Shown in pieces: positions 22,184-29,018 of a stretch of DNA of 33,245 nucleotides. The position numbers and the translations under genes are program-made. How positions within the stretch are numbered: position 1 is the first letter of the stretch; each line of letters opens with the position of its first letter. This DNA is from JBBRHF01 sp038223055. Lineage in GTDB: Bacteria > Actinomycetota > Actinomycetes > JACCUZ01. The stretch is taken from positions 1 through 33,245 of the forward strand of contig JBBRHF010000019.1 of NCBI GenBank assembly GCA_038223055.1, read 5' to 3'. The notes under the pieces are model-generated. The model saw nothing but the letters and a program-made list of their open reading frames with translations, did not search any database and was not told the origin of the DNA.

Positions 22184-24832
22184 ATGCGCAAGATCCCGAC
22201 CGTCGTGCTCCTCGGCCTGGCCGTGCCGGCCTTCTCGGCGCTGCCGGTGCTGAGCATCGCCCCGAACCCCAAGCCGGTCACCCCCGAGGTCCACTCGGCC
22301 GTGGTCGCCGGGGTCGACGGCGCCAGCCTGCGCGCGGAGGGCGACACCAGCAAGGACGCCTCGACCCAGGCCCGGCGCCAGATCCTCGACACAGCCCGCC
22401 GGGGTGACCCGCCCAGCCGACCGGACGTCTTCACCGCGGAGCGCAGCGCCGCCAGCTTTGACCTGCTCGGGGTCACCTGGGCTGCGGGCACCGGTTCATC
22501 GGACCTCACCGTGCTGGTGCGCACACACTCCGGTCAGGGCTGGTCGGAGTGGACTTCCCTGGACCTCGCACCGACGCCGGGCAAGGCCGACGGCACGATC
22601 GAGCGGGCCGGCACCGAGCCGCTCTACGCCGGGGACTCTGACGGCTACCAGGTGCGAGTCGACGTGCGCGACGGCGCGCTGCCCGACGACGTACGGGTCG
22701 ACCTGATCGACCCGGGCAGCTCGCGGGCGGACGCCAGCGCAGGGCGGTCTCAGCCGGCGGCTTCGGCCGCCGCCGAGACCGCCCAGCCGGCGATCCTCAG
22801 CCGCGCCGAGTGGGGCGCCGACGAGCGGCTTCGCGGGGCTTCTCCGCGCTACAACTCCACGATCAAGGCCGGCTTCGTGCACCACACCGCCGGCGCCAAC
22901 GGCTACAGCGAGGCCGACGTCCCCAAGATCATTCGTGGCATTTATGCCTACCACACCAAGTCCAACGGCTGGTCCGACATCGGCTACAACTTTCTCGTCG
23001 ACCGGTTCGGGCGGACCTGGGAGGGTCGATACGGCGGCATCACCCGAGCCGTCATGGGCGCGCACACCGGCGGGTTCAACACCGACACCTTCGGCGTGTC
23101 CGCCATCGGCGACTACGGTAAGGTCGACGCCCCGCCGGTGCTGGTCGAGGCCATCGCGCGGGTGCTGGCATGGAAGCTCTCGCTCTATTTCCGGGACCCG
23201 TTCGGCCAGACCAGCCTGATCTCCGAAGGCGGCGGGACGTCTCGCTTCGCCCGGGGCACGGTCGTGCCGACGAGCGTGATCTCCGGGCACCGGGACATGG
23301 GCAACACCTCCTGTCCGGGCACGTTCCTCTACGCGCAGCTGCCGACCATCCGCAACCTGGTCGCGAGCGACCTGGGCCCGTCGCTGGTCAACCCCGCGGC
23401 GGTGCCGCCCAGCACGCCGTACGGCGGGGGGCCGATCGCCTTCACCACCAACGCGTCGCGGCCCCAGAGCCTGCACCTGGAGATCCGGGAGCGCTGCGGC
23501 GGAGCGCTCGTGCGCACGCTGGACGGCTCGGTCGCTCCGGGGGCGCCCGCGTCGCTGGCATGGGACCTCACCGGCTCGGATGGCGCGAGGGTCAGACCCG
23601 GCGACTACGACGAGACCCTGTCCGGTGTCTCCCCCGACGGTGTGCCGCGCAGCTGGGAGTCCTCGGTCTCGGTCGTGCCGACCCCCGAGTCGTTCGCGGC
23701 CGGCGTGCTGCCGCAGGCGTGTGACGCATCGTTCGTGTCGCTGAACCCGACCCGGCTCTACGACAGCCGCACCGCCAAGGCCCCGCTCGGCGCCGGGCGC
23801 CAGGTCGACCTGACCGTGCTCGGGCACGCGGGCATCCCGGCCTCGGGCCCGGTCGCCGTGGCCCTCAACGTGACGGCGGTCAAGCCGTCCAAGGGCACCT
23901 TCCTCACCGCCTTCCCGACGGGCGGGCGGCGCCCTGGTGCGTCGTCGCTGAACCTGTCCAGGGGCACGACCAGGGCGGCGTTCGTTGTCGCGGCGGTCGG
24001 CCTCGGCGGCAGGGTCAGCATCGGCAACTACGCCGGGGTCGCGCACGTCGTCATCGACGTCGCGGGCTACTACGCCGTCCCGGCGGGAGACGGGGTGCTC
24101 TATCACCCGGCCCAGCCGTTCCGGCTGTACGACTCGCGAGCCGACCCGGCCGGCATCCTGGCCAACAACGTCTCCAGGTCGATGGCGGTGCCGACCGTCG
24201 ACGGCGTGCCGTCCGAGCAGATGGGTGCCGCGGTCATCAACGTGACGGCGGTCGGCGCGACAGGCGCCGGCCACCTGACGGCCTATCCCGACGGGGCGGC
24301 CCGGCCGCTCGCGTCGACCCTGAACTTCGCGTCGGCGACCGCCGTGGCCAACCGCGCGACGGTGCGGCTGTCGGCCGGCCGGCTCACGGTGACCAACCGG
24401 GGTCACGCGGCGCACGTCGTCGTCGACGTCGTGGGCTTCTTCGCGCCCACCACGGTCACTGGCGGCCGTCACTTCAGGGCGCTGGCCCCGACCCGGCTGC
24501 TCGACACCCGCCGCGGCACCGGTGCGCCGAGGCGGCCGCTGGTGGCCAACGGGCGGCTTAGCCTCACCGTCGCCGGAGCCGGGACGGTCGTCCCCGCCGA
24601 CGCCACGGCCGTCGCCATGACGCTGACCGGGACGGGGGCCACCTCCTCGACGTACCTCAAGACGTGGCCGGCCGGCAACGCCATGCCGGGCGCGTCGGAC
24701 CTCAACATCGCCCGCCGTGTCACCACGGCCAACCTGGTGGTGGTGCCGGTCGGCGCGGGTGGCGTCGTGACGGTCTTCAACCGGTTCGGCTCGGTCCACG
24801 TCGTGGCCGACGTTGTCGGCTACTACCACTGA
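22184..24832 (+). CDS. Secreted N-acetylmuramoyl-L-alanine amidase (PGRP type) with C-terminal three-repeat module
   Basis: An 882-residue secreted enzyme expected to cut the bond between muramic acid and the stem peptide. A signal peptide covers about residues 1-24 (TVVLLGLAVPAFSALPVLS). An N-terminal domain precedes the zinc amidase domain at about 203-395: AEWGADERLR, ligand His233 in VHHTAGANGY, GWSDIGYNFLVDRFG, and GHRDMGNTSCPG with His369 and Cys377, the usual H-x7-C spacing. Residues about 430-500 look like a FlgD-type Ig domain (WDLTGSDGARVRPGDY). Residues 513-882 are three repeats beginning near 513, 639 and 762, each with RLYDSR or RLLDTR, an NVTAV-like strand and a VVDVVGYY-like ending. 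ATG 22184 follows GAAGG by 8 bases. The repeat module recurs in the SpoIID protein. Confidence 0.92.
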   Translation: MRKIPTVVLLGLAVPAFSALPVLSIAPNPKPVTPEVHSAVVAGVDGASLRAEGDTSKDASTQARRQILDTARRGDPPSRPDVFTAERSAASFDLLGVTWAAGTGSSDLTVLVRTHSGQGWSEWTSLDLAPTPGKADGTIERAGTEPLYAGDSDGYQVRVDVRDGALPDDVRVDLIDPGSSRADASAGRSQPAASAAAETAQPAILSRAEWGADERLRGASPRYNSTIKAGFVHHTAGANGYSEADVPKIIRGIYAYHTKSNGWSDIGYNFLVDRFGRTWEGRYGGITRAVMGAHTGGFNTDTFGVSAIGDYGKVDAPPVLVEAIARVLAWKLSLYFRDPFGQTSLISEGGGTSRFARGTVVPTSVISGHRDMGNTSCPGTFLYAQLPTIRNLVASDLGPSLVNPAAVPPSTPYGGGPIAFTTNASRPQSLHLEIRERCGGALVRTLDGSVAPGAPASLAWDLTGSDGARVRPGDYDETLSGVSPDGVPRSWESSVSVVPTPESFAAGVLPQACDASFVSLNPTRLYDSRTAKAPLGAGRQVDLTVLGHAGIPASGPVAVALNVTAVKPSKGTFLTAFPTGGRRPGASSLNLSRGTTRAAFVVAAVGLGGRVSIGNYAGVAHVVIDVAGYYAVPAGDGVLYHPAQPFRLYDSRADPAGILANNVSRSMAVPTVDGVPSEQMGAAVINVTAVGATGAGHLTAYPDGAARPLASTLNFASATAVANRATVRLSAGRLTVTNRGHAAHVVVDVVGFFAPTTVTGGRHFRALAPTRLLDTRRGTGAPRRPLVANGRLSLTVAGAGTVVPADATAVAMTLTGTGATSSTYLKTWPAGNAMPGASDLNIARRVTTANLVVVPVGAGGVVTVFNRFGSVHVVADVVGYYH

Positions 24833-24873
24833 GCGGCGTGACAGGCACGGACAGGGGGACTCCGGTGCTCCAG

Positions 24874-24879
24874 TAGGGT
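24874..24879 (+). promoter_or_regulatory. Likely -10 box before the polyprenol-type glycosyltransferase
   Basis: TAGGGT ends 10 bases before ATG 24890, so the predicted transcript has only about 4 leader bases and no room for a ribosome site. It overlaps the alternative start at 24878, arguing for 24890. Confidence 0.45.
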
Positions 24880-24889
24880 GTCCGGCGTC

Positions 24890-25852
24890 ATGACAGAGCC
24901 CGCGCTGCGCAAGACCAGCTCGCCGGAGGTCGCGTCCCTCCCGGTCGGCTCGAGCCCGTCCGAGCCGCCCATCCAGGTCACGATCGTGTTGCCCTGCTTC
25001 AACGAGCAGGAGCACGTGATCGCCGAGGTCGAGCGCATCTGCGTCGCGATGGACGCGAGCGTCTACCGCTACGAGCTCCTCGCCGTCGACGACGCCTCGA
25101 CCGACGGCACCCTCGACCTGCTGCTGGGCGCGCGCAGCCGGTTCCCGCACATGCGGGTGATGCCCTTCCGCCGCAACGGCGGGTCCGGCACGGTGCGCCG
25201 GGTCGGCACGCAGGCTGCTCGCGGCGAGATCGTCGTGTGGACCGACGCGGACATGACCTACCCCAACGAGCGCATCCCCGAGCTGGTGGCGATCCTCGAG
25301 GAGGACCTGAGCTACGACCAGGTCGTGGGTGCGCGCACCAGCGAGGAAGGCACCCACAAGCTGCTGCGGGTGCCGGCCAAGTGGATGATCCGCAAGATCG
25401 CCGAGCGGCTGAGCAACTCCTCGATCCCCGACCTGAACTCCGGCCTGCGCGCGTTCCGCCGCTCCGTCGCGCTGCCCTACCTGCGGCTGCTGCCGCCCGG
25501 GTTCTCCTGCGTCACGACGATCACGCTGGCGTTCCTGTCCAACCAGCACGACGTGCGCTACATCCCGATCTCCTACGCCAAGCGCTCGGGCACCTCGAAG
25601 TTCCACTTCACCAAGGACGCCTACCGCTACATCCTGCAGGTGCTCAGGATGGTCATGTACTTCAACCCGCTCAAGGTGCTGATGCCCCCGGCACTGTGGC
25701 TGATCGTCATCGGCCTGCTCAAGGGCGGCTACGACATGGTCGTGCACCCGGTGCGGTTCTCGGTCAACACGGTGCTGCTGTTCATCACCGGCCTGGTGAT
25801 CCTGTCGATGGCGCTGCTGGCCGACCTCATCGTGCGCTCGCGGGACGACTGA
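24890..25852 (+). CDS. Family 2 glycosyltransferase, polyprenol-phosphate (DPM1/GtrB) type
   Basis: Probably transfers a sugar from an NDP donor to a polyprenyl phosphate, making a lipid donor for GT-C enzymes outside. The 320 residues show TIVLPCFNEQEHV at 31, the nucleotide-binding AVDDASTDGT at 65, FRRNGGSGTVRRVGT, the metal-binding WTDADMTYP near 114, and NSGLRAFRR. YAKRSGTSKFHF is a motif of this GtrB-like group. Two C-terminal membrane spans follow (LWLIVIGLLKGGYDM and NTVLLFITGLVILSMALLA). ATG 24890 is chosen over an in-frame start at 24878 that overlaps the -10 box. The flippase-like gene begins 7 bases after its stop, and the two are probably cotranscribed. Confidence 0.88.
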   Translation: MTEPALRKTSSPEVASLPVGSSPSEPPIQVTIVLPCFNEQEHVIAEVERICVAMDASVYRYELLAVDDASTDGTLDLLLGARSRFPHMRVMPFRRNGGSGTVRRVGTQAARGEIVVWTDADMTYPNERIPELVAILEEDLSYDQVVGARTSEEGTHKLLRVPAKWMIRKIAERLSNSSIPDLNSGLRAFRRSVALPYLRLLPPGFSCVTTITLAFLSNQHDVRYIPISYAKRSGTSKFHFTKDAYRYILQVLRMVMYFNPLKVLMPPALWLIVIGLLKGGYDMVVHPVRFSVNTVLLFITGLVILSMALLADLIVRSRDD

Positions 25853-25859
25853 CCCCGTC

Positions 25860-26831
25860 GTGACCGGCAGCCCCGCCAGCCCGCCGGACGCCGCCGAGGA
25901 ACCCCTCGACTCCCCCCGTACGTCGAGGAGCGCGCGCAGCCGGGTGATCTCCACCGGGTTCGTACTGGTGCTCGTCGGAGCGCTGGCGTGGAAGCTCTCG
26001 GGCAGCTGGGGCGACGTCGTCGCGCGGATGGGTGAGCAGAACCCGTCGGTGCTGTTCGGATCCTTCGCGCTGTGCCTGGTTGCGGTGTTCATGAGCTTCC
26101 TGCTGTGGCGCGGGGTCCTGGCCATGCTCGGCTCGCCGGTGCCGGTGCGGCTGGGGGCGCGGATCTTCTTCGTGGCCCAGCTCGGAAAATATCTCCCGGG
26201 CTCGGTCTGGCCGGTGGTCGCCCAGATGCGGATGGGCCGCGAGGCCGGGATCCCGCGCCAGCGGATGGCGCTGGCGTTCGTGTTGACGCTGGGGCTGTCG
26301 GTGGTGTGGGGGCTGCTGATCGGGGTGCTGGGCCTGCCGGCCCTGATCAGCGGCGGCGAGGGAAACCTGGCCTGGGCACTGCTCGCCCTGCCGCTGGTCG
26401 CGGTGCTGCTGCTGCCGGCCCCGCTGAACTGGCTGCTCGGCCGCGCGTTGCAGGTGCTGCGCCGGCCCGGGCTCGAGGCGCCGCTGACCGGGCGGGCCAT
26501 CATCGTCGGCAGCGCGTGGACGGTCGCCTTCTGGGTGGTGTTCGGGCTGCATGTGTGGGCGCTGGCGGTGGGCCTGGGCGCCGACGCGGTGACGGCGCTG
26601 CCGGTGGCGATCGGCGGTTTCGCGCTGGCGTTCTCGATCGGCCCGCTGCTCGTCGTACTCCCGGCGGGTGCGGGGTTCCGGGAGGCAGCGATCTTCGTGC
26701 TGCTGCGCCCGGTGCTCGACGGGCCGGAGGCGACCGCCGTCGCGCTCACCTCGCGCGGCCTGCTGATGGCCACCGACGGCGTGCTGGCCCTGGCCGCCGG
26801 TCTGGTCCCGCGCCGACACCGCCAGCGCTAG
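25860..26831 (+). CDS. Flippase-like integral membrane protein (LPG_synthase_TM / UPF0104 family)
   Basis: A 323-residue membrane protein with about eight hydrophobic spans after a polar Pro/Ser/Glu-rich start. The FVAQLGKYLPGSVWPVVAQM segment near 105 and the GPLLVVLPAGAGFREAAIFVLL segment near 265 are signatures of the family that includes the membrane part of MprF. Relatives beside glycosyltransferases often handle lipid-linked sugars or lipid flipping, so it may flip the polyprenyl-phosphate sugar made by the preceding enzyme (inference). GTG 25860 is the start, 7 bases after the upstream stop, with no clear ribosome site, suggesting coupled translation. Its TAG stop lies in the first unit of the tandem array at 26827-26936. 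Confidence 0.85.
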   Translation: MTGSPASPPDAAEEPLDSPRTSRSARSRVISTGFVLVLVGALAWKLSGSWGDVVARMGEQNPSVLFGSFALCLVAVFMSFLLWRGVLAMLGSPVPVRLGARIFFVAQLGKYLPGSVWPVVAQMRMGREAGIPRQRMALAFVLTLGLSVVWGLLIGVLGLPALISGGEGNLAWALLALPLVAVLLLPAPLNWLLGRALQVLRRPGLEAPLTGRAIIVGSAWTVAFWVVFGLHVWALAVGLGADAVTALPVAIGGFALAFSIGPLLVVLPAGAGFREAAIFVLLRPVLDGPEATAVALTSRGLLMATDGVLALAAGLVPRRHRQR

Positions 26832-26936
26832 CTCGATCCTGTGCTAGCTCGATCCTGTGCTAGCTCGATCCGGTGCTGGCCCGATCCGGTGCTGGCCCGA
26901 TCCGGTGCCGGCCCGGCCGGTGCCGGCCCGGCCGGT
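26827..26936. repeat. 16/15-bp tandem array filling a convergent intergenic region
   Basis: Seven head-to-tail units with no spacer: two GCTAGCTCGATCCTGT, one GCTAGCTCGATCCGGT, two GCTGGCCCGATCCGGT (all 16 bp), then two GCCGGCCCGGCCGGT (15 bp). The array begins with the TAG stop of the flippase-like gene and ends on the stop codon of the convergent methyltransferase gene. The units drift steadily from one end to the other. The last two are strongly self-complementary and could fold into a GC hairpin, perhaps acting as a two-way terminator (inference). Confidence 0.95.
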
Positions 26937-27685
26937 CAGGTGGCGCGGCGGGCGAGCGCGACGAGTCCGGGGCCCCGGGTCGGGAACGCGCGCTGGACAG
27001 CGCGGAACGGCAGGGTCCCGAACCGGGCGGCCGCGGCGGCCAGGGGCCGGGTGGGTTGGAGCAACCGGCCGCTTCCGTGGCTGCGGTCGGTCATGCTCTC
27101 GGCCTGCACCCGGGCCGCGCGGCGCTTGCCGACTGCGTTGCGCCCCGCCTCCAGGACGTAGCCCAGCGGGGTGCCGAAGTGCCGCAACTCGATGTCGGTG
27201 AGCCCGGCCGCGGCGAGGCGCGCCCGCAGCACCGGCGGGTCGTAGCGGCGGAAGTGGCCCACCATCGCGTCGGCCGGGCCGAACCGATGCTCCCAGGCCG
27301 GTGTCGAGAGCAGCAGCGCGCCGCCCGGTCGCAGCCGCCCGGCCCACTCGGTGAGCGCTGCCTGGTCGTCCTCGATGTGCTCGATCACCTCGAACGCGCA
27401 GACCAGATCGAAGCGCGCCTCGGGGTCCAGCGCCGACAGGTCGCCGTTGCGCACCTCGCCGCCGCCGCCGGCCGCGACCAGCCGGGTCCGCGCCACGTCG
27501 TAGGACACCGGGTCGGGCTCCACCCCGACATAGCGGTAGCGTTGCGCGAGCCGCACGCCGAACCCCCCTTGGCCACAGCCGACCTCGAGCACGTCGACCG
27601 CCGACGGGGGAAGCAGCCGGGAAACGATGTCCCACCGCAGCCAGGCGTTGGGGCTCAGGGCGGGTAGCTCGGCGGTGGATCTCAT
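26936..27685 (-). CDS. Class I SAM-dependent methyltransferase
   Basis: A 249-residue methyltransferase. Seen: SAM-binding motif I VDVLEVGCGQGGFGVRLA at about 30, motif II acidic VGVEPDPVSYDVAR, NGDLSALDPEARFD, then CAFEVIEHIEDDQAAL, LRPGGALLLSTPAWEHRFGPADAMVGHFRRY, typical of the methyltransferase 11/23 group. Its ATG overlaps the upstream glycosyltransferase stop by 4 bases, so both proteins come from one transcript and the methyl acceptor is probably a sugar or lipid-linked intermediate of the same pathway. It is not similar to rRNA or protein methyltransferases I know. Its stop codon is formed inside the last unit of the tandem array. Confidence 0.88.
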   Translation of the reverse strand: MRSTAELPALSPNAWLRWDIVSRLLPPSAVDVLEVGCGQGGFGVRLAQRYRYVGVEPDPVSYDVARTRLVAAGGGGEVRNGDLSALDPEARFDLVCAFEVIEHIEDDQAALTEWAGRLRPGGALLLSTPAWEHRFGPADAMVGHFRRYDPPVLRARLAAAGLTDIELRHFGTPLGYVLEAGRNAVGKRRAARVQAESMTDRSHGSGRLLQPTRPLAAAAARFGTLPFRAVQRAFPTRGPGLVALARRAT

Positions 27686-28926
27686 GCGTTCTCCTGTACG
27701 ACGGCGTGCAGGCGCTCCGACAGCGCCGCGGTGACCTGGGCGGGGGTGAACCGCCTGTGGGCGAGGTCGATCGAGCCGGCGCGCAGACGCTGGAGGCGAC
27801 CCCTGTCGGCGGCCAGGTCGGCGAGTGCGGCGGCAAGCGCGTCGGCGTCACCCAGGGGGACGAGGACGGCGGCGTCGCCCAGCAGTCGCCGCTGCGGCGG
27901 GGTATCGGAGGTGACCAGGGCGCAGCCGGCGGCCGCCCCCTGGAAGACCTTGTTCGGCACGACCCGCAGCGCCTTGGCCCCGGTGCCGAAGATGCCGAGG
28001 CAGACGTCGTGGGCGGCGACGAGGTCGGGCAGGTCGCCCGGGCCGACCCAGTCCAGCCAGGTGACCTGGTCGTTGCCGGACGCGAGGCGGCGGGTCTCCG
28101 TGAGGTCTTGCCCCGACCCGATCATCGTGGTGTGGACCGGCCGGCCGGTGCGGGCCGCGAGGGCAGCGAGGGCAGCGAGGGCACAGCCGATGACCGGCGC
28201 GCCCTGCAGTGGCGTGTACAGCCCGAAGAACACCACCCGCAGCGGGCCCGTGCCGCCCGACGCTGTGCCGCCCGACGCTGTGCCGCCCGACGCTGTGCCA
28301 GCACGCGCCGTTCCCCGCGCGGCGGCGGCCCGCCTACCCGCGGCGAGCCAGGCGACCGGCGCGCCGACGGGAACGACCAGAACATCGCGATCAGGCTTGG
28401 GTTCAGCCAGGACCACAGCGTGCTCCTGGGTGTCCACCAGCACGAGGTCGGCGGCGCGCAGGGCCTGGGCGTCCAACGCCCGCAGCAGTCGCTGGCGCAG
28501 CCCCCCCTCGACACCACGGTCTCGCGCGGTGTCGCTGGCCCCGATCAAGTGGTCGAGCACGATCGTGGTGGCGGGGCCGTGCGGCCGGGCGGGCCCCGAG
28601 CGCGCCCAGGGCCGGCGGGAGCCGCGCGGATACAGCGCCCGCGCGAGCCGCACGTCGAAGTGGCCCAGATATCCCACGACCACCACGTCGGGCCGGGGTA
28701 GCCGGCGGGCCCGGACCACGAGTCGCGCCCATCGGTCGGCGAGGCGAAGCGCCAGCAGCGGCAGCCGCCATGGCTGGCGCAGCATCGCGACCCGGTCCGC
28801 GGTTCGCAGGCCGAGGGGGGCGTTGCACTCGAGGACCGTGACACCGTGCTCACGCAACCCGTCGCGCAGGACGGCCACCCGCGGGTGTGCGGTCGCGTCG
28901 TAGGTTCCGAAGAAGATCGCCAGCAT
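27682..28926 (-). CDS. Family 4-like (GT-B) glycosyltransferase
   Basis: A 414-residue glycosyltransferase. The N-terminal half has FFGTYDATAHPRVAVLRDGL and DVVVVGYLGHFDV; the C-terminal half begins with LRVVFFGLYTPLQGAP, then GSGQD, VTWLDWVGPGDLPDLVAAHDVCLGIFG and a nucleotide-sugar binding NKVFQGAAAGCALVTSDTP. The linker between halves is lengthened by a perfect 15-bp repeat giving GGTAS three times, and an AlaLeuAla tract (9-bp repeat near 28159-28185) lies in the second half. ATG 28926 follows a TAGGGT -10 box by 8 bases, so the mRNA is predicted to be leaderless. It is followed by the methyltransferase with a 4-base overlap. Sugar specificity is unknown. Confidence 0.85.
   Translation of the reverse strand: MLAIFFGTYDATAHPRVAVLRDGLREHGVTVLECNAPLGLRTADRVAMLRQPWRLPLLALRLADRWARLVVRARRLPRPDVVVVGYLGHFDVRLARALYPRGSRRPWARSGPARPHGPATTIVLDHLIGASDTARDRGVEGGLRQRLLRALDAQALRAADLVLVDTQEHAVVLAEPKPDRDVLVVPVGAPVAWLAAGRRAAAARGTARAGTASGGTASGGTASGGTGPLRVVFFGLYTPLQGAPVIGCALAALAALAARTGRPVHTTMIGSGQDLTETRRLASGNDQVTWLDWVGPGDLPDLVAAHDVCLGIFGTGAKALRVVPNKVFQGAAAGCALVTSDTPPQRRLLGDAAVLVPLGDADALAAALADLAADRGRLQRLRAGSIDLAHRRFTPAQVTAALSERLHAVVQENA
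28250..28294. repeat. 15-bp tandem repeat, three perfect copies
   Basis: GTGCCGCCCGACGCT three times in the linker of the family 4-like glycosyltransferase, read on the minus strand as GGTAS units. Confidence 0.92.
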
Positions 28927-28934
28927 CGGCCCCG

Positions 28935-28940
28935 ACCCTA
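28935..28940 (-). promoter_or_regulatory. -10 box of a probable leaderless transcript (glycosyltransferase-methyltransferase)
   Basis: TAGGGT on the minus strand, 8 bases before ATG 28926; the expected RNA start is therefore at or next to the ATG. It faces a similar arrangement on the plus strand at 29006-29011. Confidence 0.5.
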
Positions 28941-29005
28941 GCCCGCGGGCCGATCCGACGTGCAGGACGTCGGCGGCGCCGGTCCGCGTACGGGTAGAAC
29001 ACGTC

Positions 29006-29011
29006 TACGGT
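29006..29011 (+). promoter_or_regulatory. -10 box of a probable leaderless transcript (SpoIID/LytB gene)
   Basis: TACGGT ends 7 bases before ATG 29019, the normal distance from -10 box to transcription start. It also covers an in-frame GTG at 29010, which is therefore unlikely to be the start. Confidence 0.5.
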
Positions 29012-29018
29012 GGGTGAC

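Noticed and set aside
22496..26773. A 1,425-codon open frame on the minus strand
   Set aside because: It lies antisense to the amidase, GT2 and flippase genes, which have clear domains. Its translation is low-complexity Arg/Gly/Asp/His-rich, as expected from GC-rich antisense frames.
26827..26936. CRISPR array
   Set aside because: Units adjoin without spacers, drift in sequence and are only 15-16 bp; no cas genes nearby.
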